Assembly: GCA_019634245.1 (NCBI GenBank)
Contig: JAHQVR010000104.1
Span: 1-14,782, forward strand
Reading direction: 5' to 3'
Length of the DNA: 14,782 nucleotides
Source: Gammaproteobacteria bacterium
Lineage (GTDB): Bacteria > Pseudomonadota > Gammaproteobacteria > Granulosicoccales > Granulosicoccaceae
Part shown: in pieces, positions 14,457-14,782 of the stretch
Layout: each line of letters begins with the position of its first letter
Position numbering within the stretch: the first letter of the stretch is position 1
Translations under genes and position numbers: made by a program
The notes under the pieces: model-generated
Seen by the model: the letters and a program-made list of their open reading frames with translations, nothing else
Told to the model about the DNA's origin: nothing
Databases searched by the model: none

Positions 14457-14474
14457 TTATCTTGGTCCGACCCC
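14457..14474 (-). repeat. RAYT-associated repeat, copy 3
   Basis: TTATCTTGGTCCGACCCC is identical over 18 nt to 13115-13132 and in the same orientation. It runs straight into the TAG stop of the beta-propeller gene (complement of 14474-14476), just as copy 1 abuts a TAG. No transposase accompanies this copy, so it looks like a solitary REP-like element spread by a RAYT. Confidence 0.8.
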
Positions 14475-14782
14475 TAGCGCCAGCGTAGGGGGCCGTAGGG
14501 GAGGCTTCCGGATGTGAATTGGACTTCTATGGCTTGCGTACCCATAGAGTCTGGTCGGCCTACCCAGGCTCTTGTGGCATCCGCTGCGACAATAAAAAAA
14601 TCCTGGGTTGAAGGTTCATTGCTAAGTCCAAGTGGGCTGTGCTGCACAATCAGGTAACGTCCATCGGGTGACCATTCCGGCCAGGCCTCGTTGCCTGATG
14701 ATTGCGTGACTTGGCGCAAATTACTTCCATTGATATCACTTACCCAGATATGCCCCATCATAACCATGGCGAACTGTTGTCC
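14474..14782 (-). CDS. C-terminal part of a TolB/PD40-type beta-propeller protein (5' end outside the window)
   Basis: The frame is open to the right edge, giving 102 visible residues that begin before the internal Met at 14767. A PD40/WD40-like TolB repeat is clear: HIWVSDINGSNLRQVT, then EAWPEWSPDGRYLIV with the SPDG turn. A second blade may begin at QDFFIVAADATRAW. Such propellers occur in TolB, DPP-IV-like peptidases and many secreted or periplasmic proteins, so this fragment does not define the function. The stop TAG overlaps repeat copy 3 and the C-terminus GPLRWR is probably natural or clipped by the repeat. It has no evident link to the secretion genes. Confidence 0.8.
   Translation of the reverse strand, partial: GQQFAMVMMGHIWVSDINGSNLRQVTQSSGNEAWPEWSPDGRYLIVQHSPLGLSNEPSTQDFFIVAADATRAWVGRPDSMGTQAIEVQFTSGSLPYGPLRWR

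Noticed and set aside
1..14782. CRISPR array, tRNA or rRNA genes
   Set aside because: No regularly spaced repeats and no tRNA- or rRNA-like segments were noticed. The only dispersed repeat found is the three-copy RAYT-type element.

Overview
The window is dominated by a non-flagellar type III secretion (injectisome) locus, probably from a gammaproteobacterium. That assignment rests on general protein character and a REP-associated transposase of a type common in that class. A marine or free-living lifestyle is only a guess. The three rightmost genes form a separate, repeat-rich accessory segment.

Layout. (1) Positions 76-9882, minus strand, read right to left: a compact operon sctV (export gate), sctC (outer-membrane secretin), sctD (inner-membrane ring), a small needle-like gene (candidate sctF), sctI (inner rod), sctJ (lipoprotein ring), sctK, sctL, sctN (ATPase) and sctO (stalk). 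Most junctions are 4-nt stop/start overlaps or short gaps with a Shine-Dalgarno, so the genes are probably co-transcribed and translationally coupled. A small membrane protein begins downstream and runs off the left edge. (2) Positions 9883-10278: a divergent intergenic control region with nested inverted repeats. (3) Positions 10279-12190, plus strand: sctU (autocleaving export switch), then a FliO-like membrane protein and a secreted periplasmic protein of unknown family, all coupled by ATGA overlaps. (4) Positions 12190-14782: a HUH/Y1 REP-associated tyrosine transposase (RAYT) bounded by perfect 17-bp inverted repeats, a Tat-exported class C beta-lactamase-type serine hydrolase, and the C-terminal part of a TolB/PD40 beta-propeller protein. 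The same short repeat lies at or in the 3' ends of three unrelated genes here.

How it works together: SctD and SctJ build the inner-membrane rings and SctC the outer-membrane channel. SctV and SctU belong to the export apparatus. SctN, SctL, SctO and probably SctK form the cytoplasmic energising and sorting machinery. SctI and the candidate SctF form rod and needle. SctQ, SctR, SctS, SctT, SctP, translocators, effectors and a regulator are not in this window.

The most unusual point is a FliO-type protein, normally a flagellar export-gate assembly factor absent from injectisomes, coupled to sctU and followed by an uncharacterised periplasmic protein.
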